Assembly (NCBI GenBank): GCA_025350985.1 | Contig: JANXWU010000296.1 | Coordinates: 1-15,110, forward strand | Source: Spartobacteria bacterium | GTDB lineage: Bacteria; Verrucomicrobiota; Verrucomicrobiia; Chthoniobacterales; Chthoniobacteraceae | Direction of reading: 5' to 3' | DNA length: 15,110 nt | Part shown: positions 15,030 to 15,110 of the stretch, piece after piece | Position numbering within the stretch: the first letter of the stretch is position 1 | Layout: every line of letters begins with the position of its first letter | The notes under the pieces: generated by a model | Told to the model about the DNA's origin: nothing | The model's database searches: none | Seen by the model: the letters and a program-made list of their open reading frames with translations, nothing else | Program-made: the position numbers and the translations under genes

Positions 15030-15058
15030 ATTGTGCCGGCTCTGAAGGGAACGCTCAA
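15030..15058 (-). promoter_or_regulatory. Candidate murI promoter with its -35 in the heptamer array
   Basis: On the minus strand TTGAGC (15053-15058, inside the array) is followed after exactly 17 bases by CACAAT (15030-15035). Each hexamer matches consensus at four of six positions. Transcription would start near 15023, with a leader of about 33 bases to the ATG at 14990. Confidence 0.4.
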
Positions 15059-15091
15059 CGCTCAACGCTCAACGCTCAACGCTCAACGCTC
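15051..15091. repeat. Tandem heptamer array, five full copies plus six bases
   Basis: The unit ACGCTCA (TGAGCGT on the minus strand) is repeated exactly five times from 15051 to 15085, followed by ACGCTC. It lies about 60 bases upstream of the murI ATG. Every unit boundary carries a TTGAGC on the minus strand, so the array is also a ladder of -35-like elements at 7-base spacing. Confidence 0.95.
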
Positions 15092-15110
15092 CGCTTTCGT
15101 CTTCGCCCGT
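15089..15110. repeat. Right arm of the perfect 22-bp inverted repeat
   Basis: This is the exact reverse complement of 14944-14965 within murI. It overlaps the last three bases of the heptamer array and ends at the window edge, so its true extent is unknown. Confidence 0.9.

Noticed and set aside
14991..15065. Longer murI start inside the heptamer array
   Set aside because: It would be a TTG start, adds non-family residues and would remove the candidate promoter. ATG 14990 is better.
15051..15091. CRISPR or iteron-like array
   Set aside because: The units are 7 bases and directly abutting, with no spacers. It is a simple tandem repeat.

Overview
The window is GC-rich and densely coding, with few strong Shine-Dalgarno sites. 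It most resembles a chromosomal segment from the phylum Verrucomicrobiota. That placement is an inference from the gene set: a minimal type II secretion locus with an unknown secreted protein inside it, MscL with a C-terminal zinc ribbon, and a secreted double-psi-barrel-like protein. No rRNA, tRNA, CRISPR array, insertion sequence or phage gene was seen.

Left part (1-4242): the 5' end of a secreted protein gene leaves the window at base 1 on the minus strand. dnaN (sliding clamp) follows on the plus strand with a candidate promoter, and converges on mscL. Upstream of mscL on the same strand lies aroF (DAHP synthase, first step of the shikimate pathway). aroF is divergent from a class I O-methyltransferase. 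A small basic ORF may sit opposite in the gap 3993-4242.

Middle part (4243-12897): this is a type II secretion (general secretory pathway) locus split into two converging blocks. The plus-strand block is a receiver-Hpt-receiver regulator, gspF (inner-membrane platform), a secreted protein of unknown function, and gspG (major pseudopilin). The minus-strand block is gspD (outer-membrane secretin) followed by gspE (assembly ATPase) with an ATGA overlap. Between the converging ends of gspG and gspE sits a two-gene toxin-antitoxin cassette. It is flanked by a 65-bp direct repeat: the last 65 bases of gspE are present again just beyond gspG, with three differences, all synonymous in the gspE frame. 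This is the most unusual structure in the window. It looks like a small mobile cassette inserted at the 3' end of gspE with that gene end duplicated or replaced.

Right part (12946-15110): a secreted protein with a double-psi beta-barrel (RlpA-like) signature lies upstream of gspD on the same strand. After a 281-base gap without a convincing gene comes murI (glutamate racemase). The murI upstream region holds five tandem copies of a heptamer, the last of which supplies a -35-like element. A perfect 22-bp inverted repeat has one arm inside the murI start region and the other at the very end of the window.

Functionally the window mixes housekeeping genes (dnaN, aroF, murI, mscL) with a secretion core (gspD, E, F, G). 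No stretch longer than 300 bases lacks a gene.
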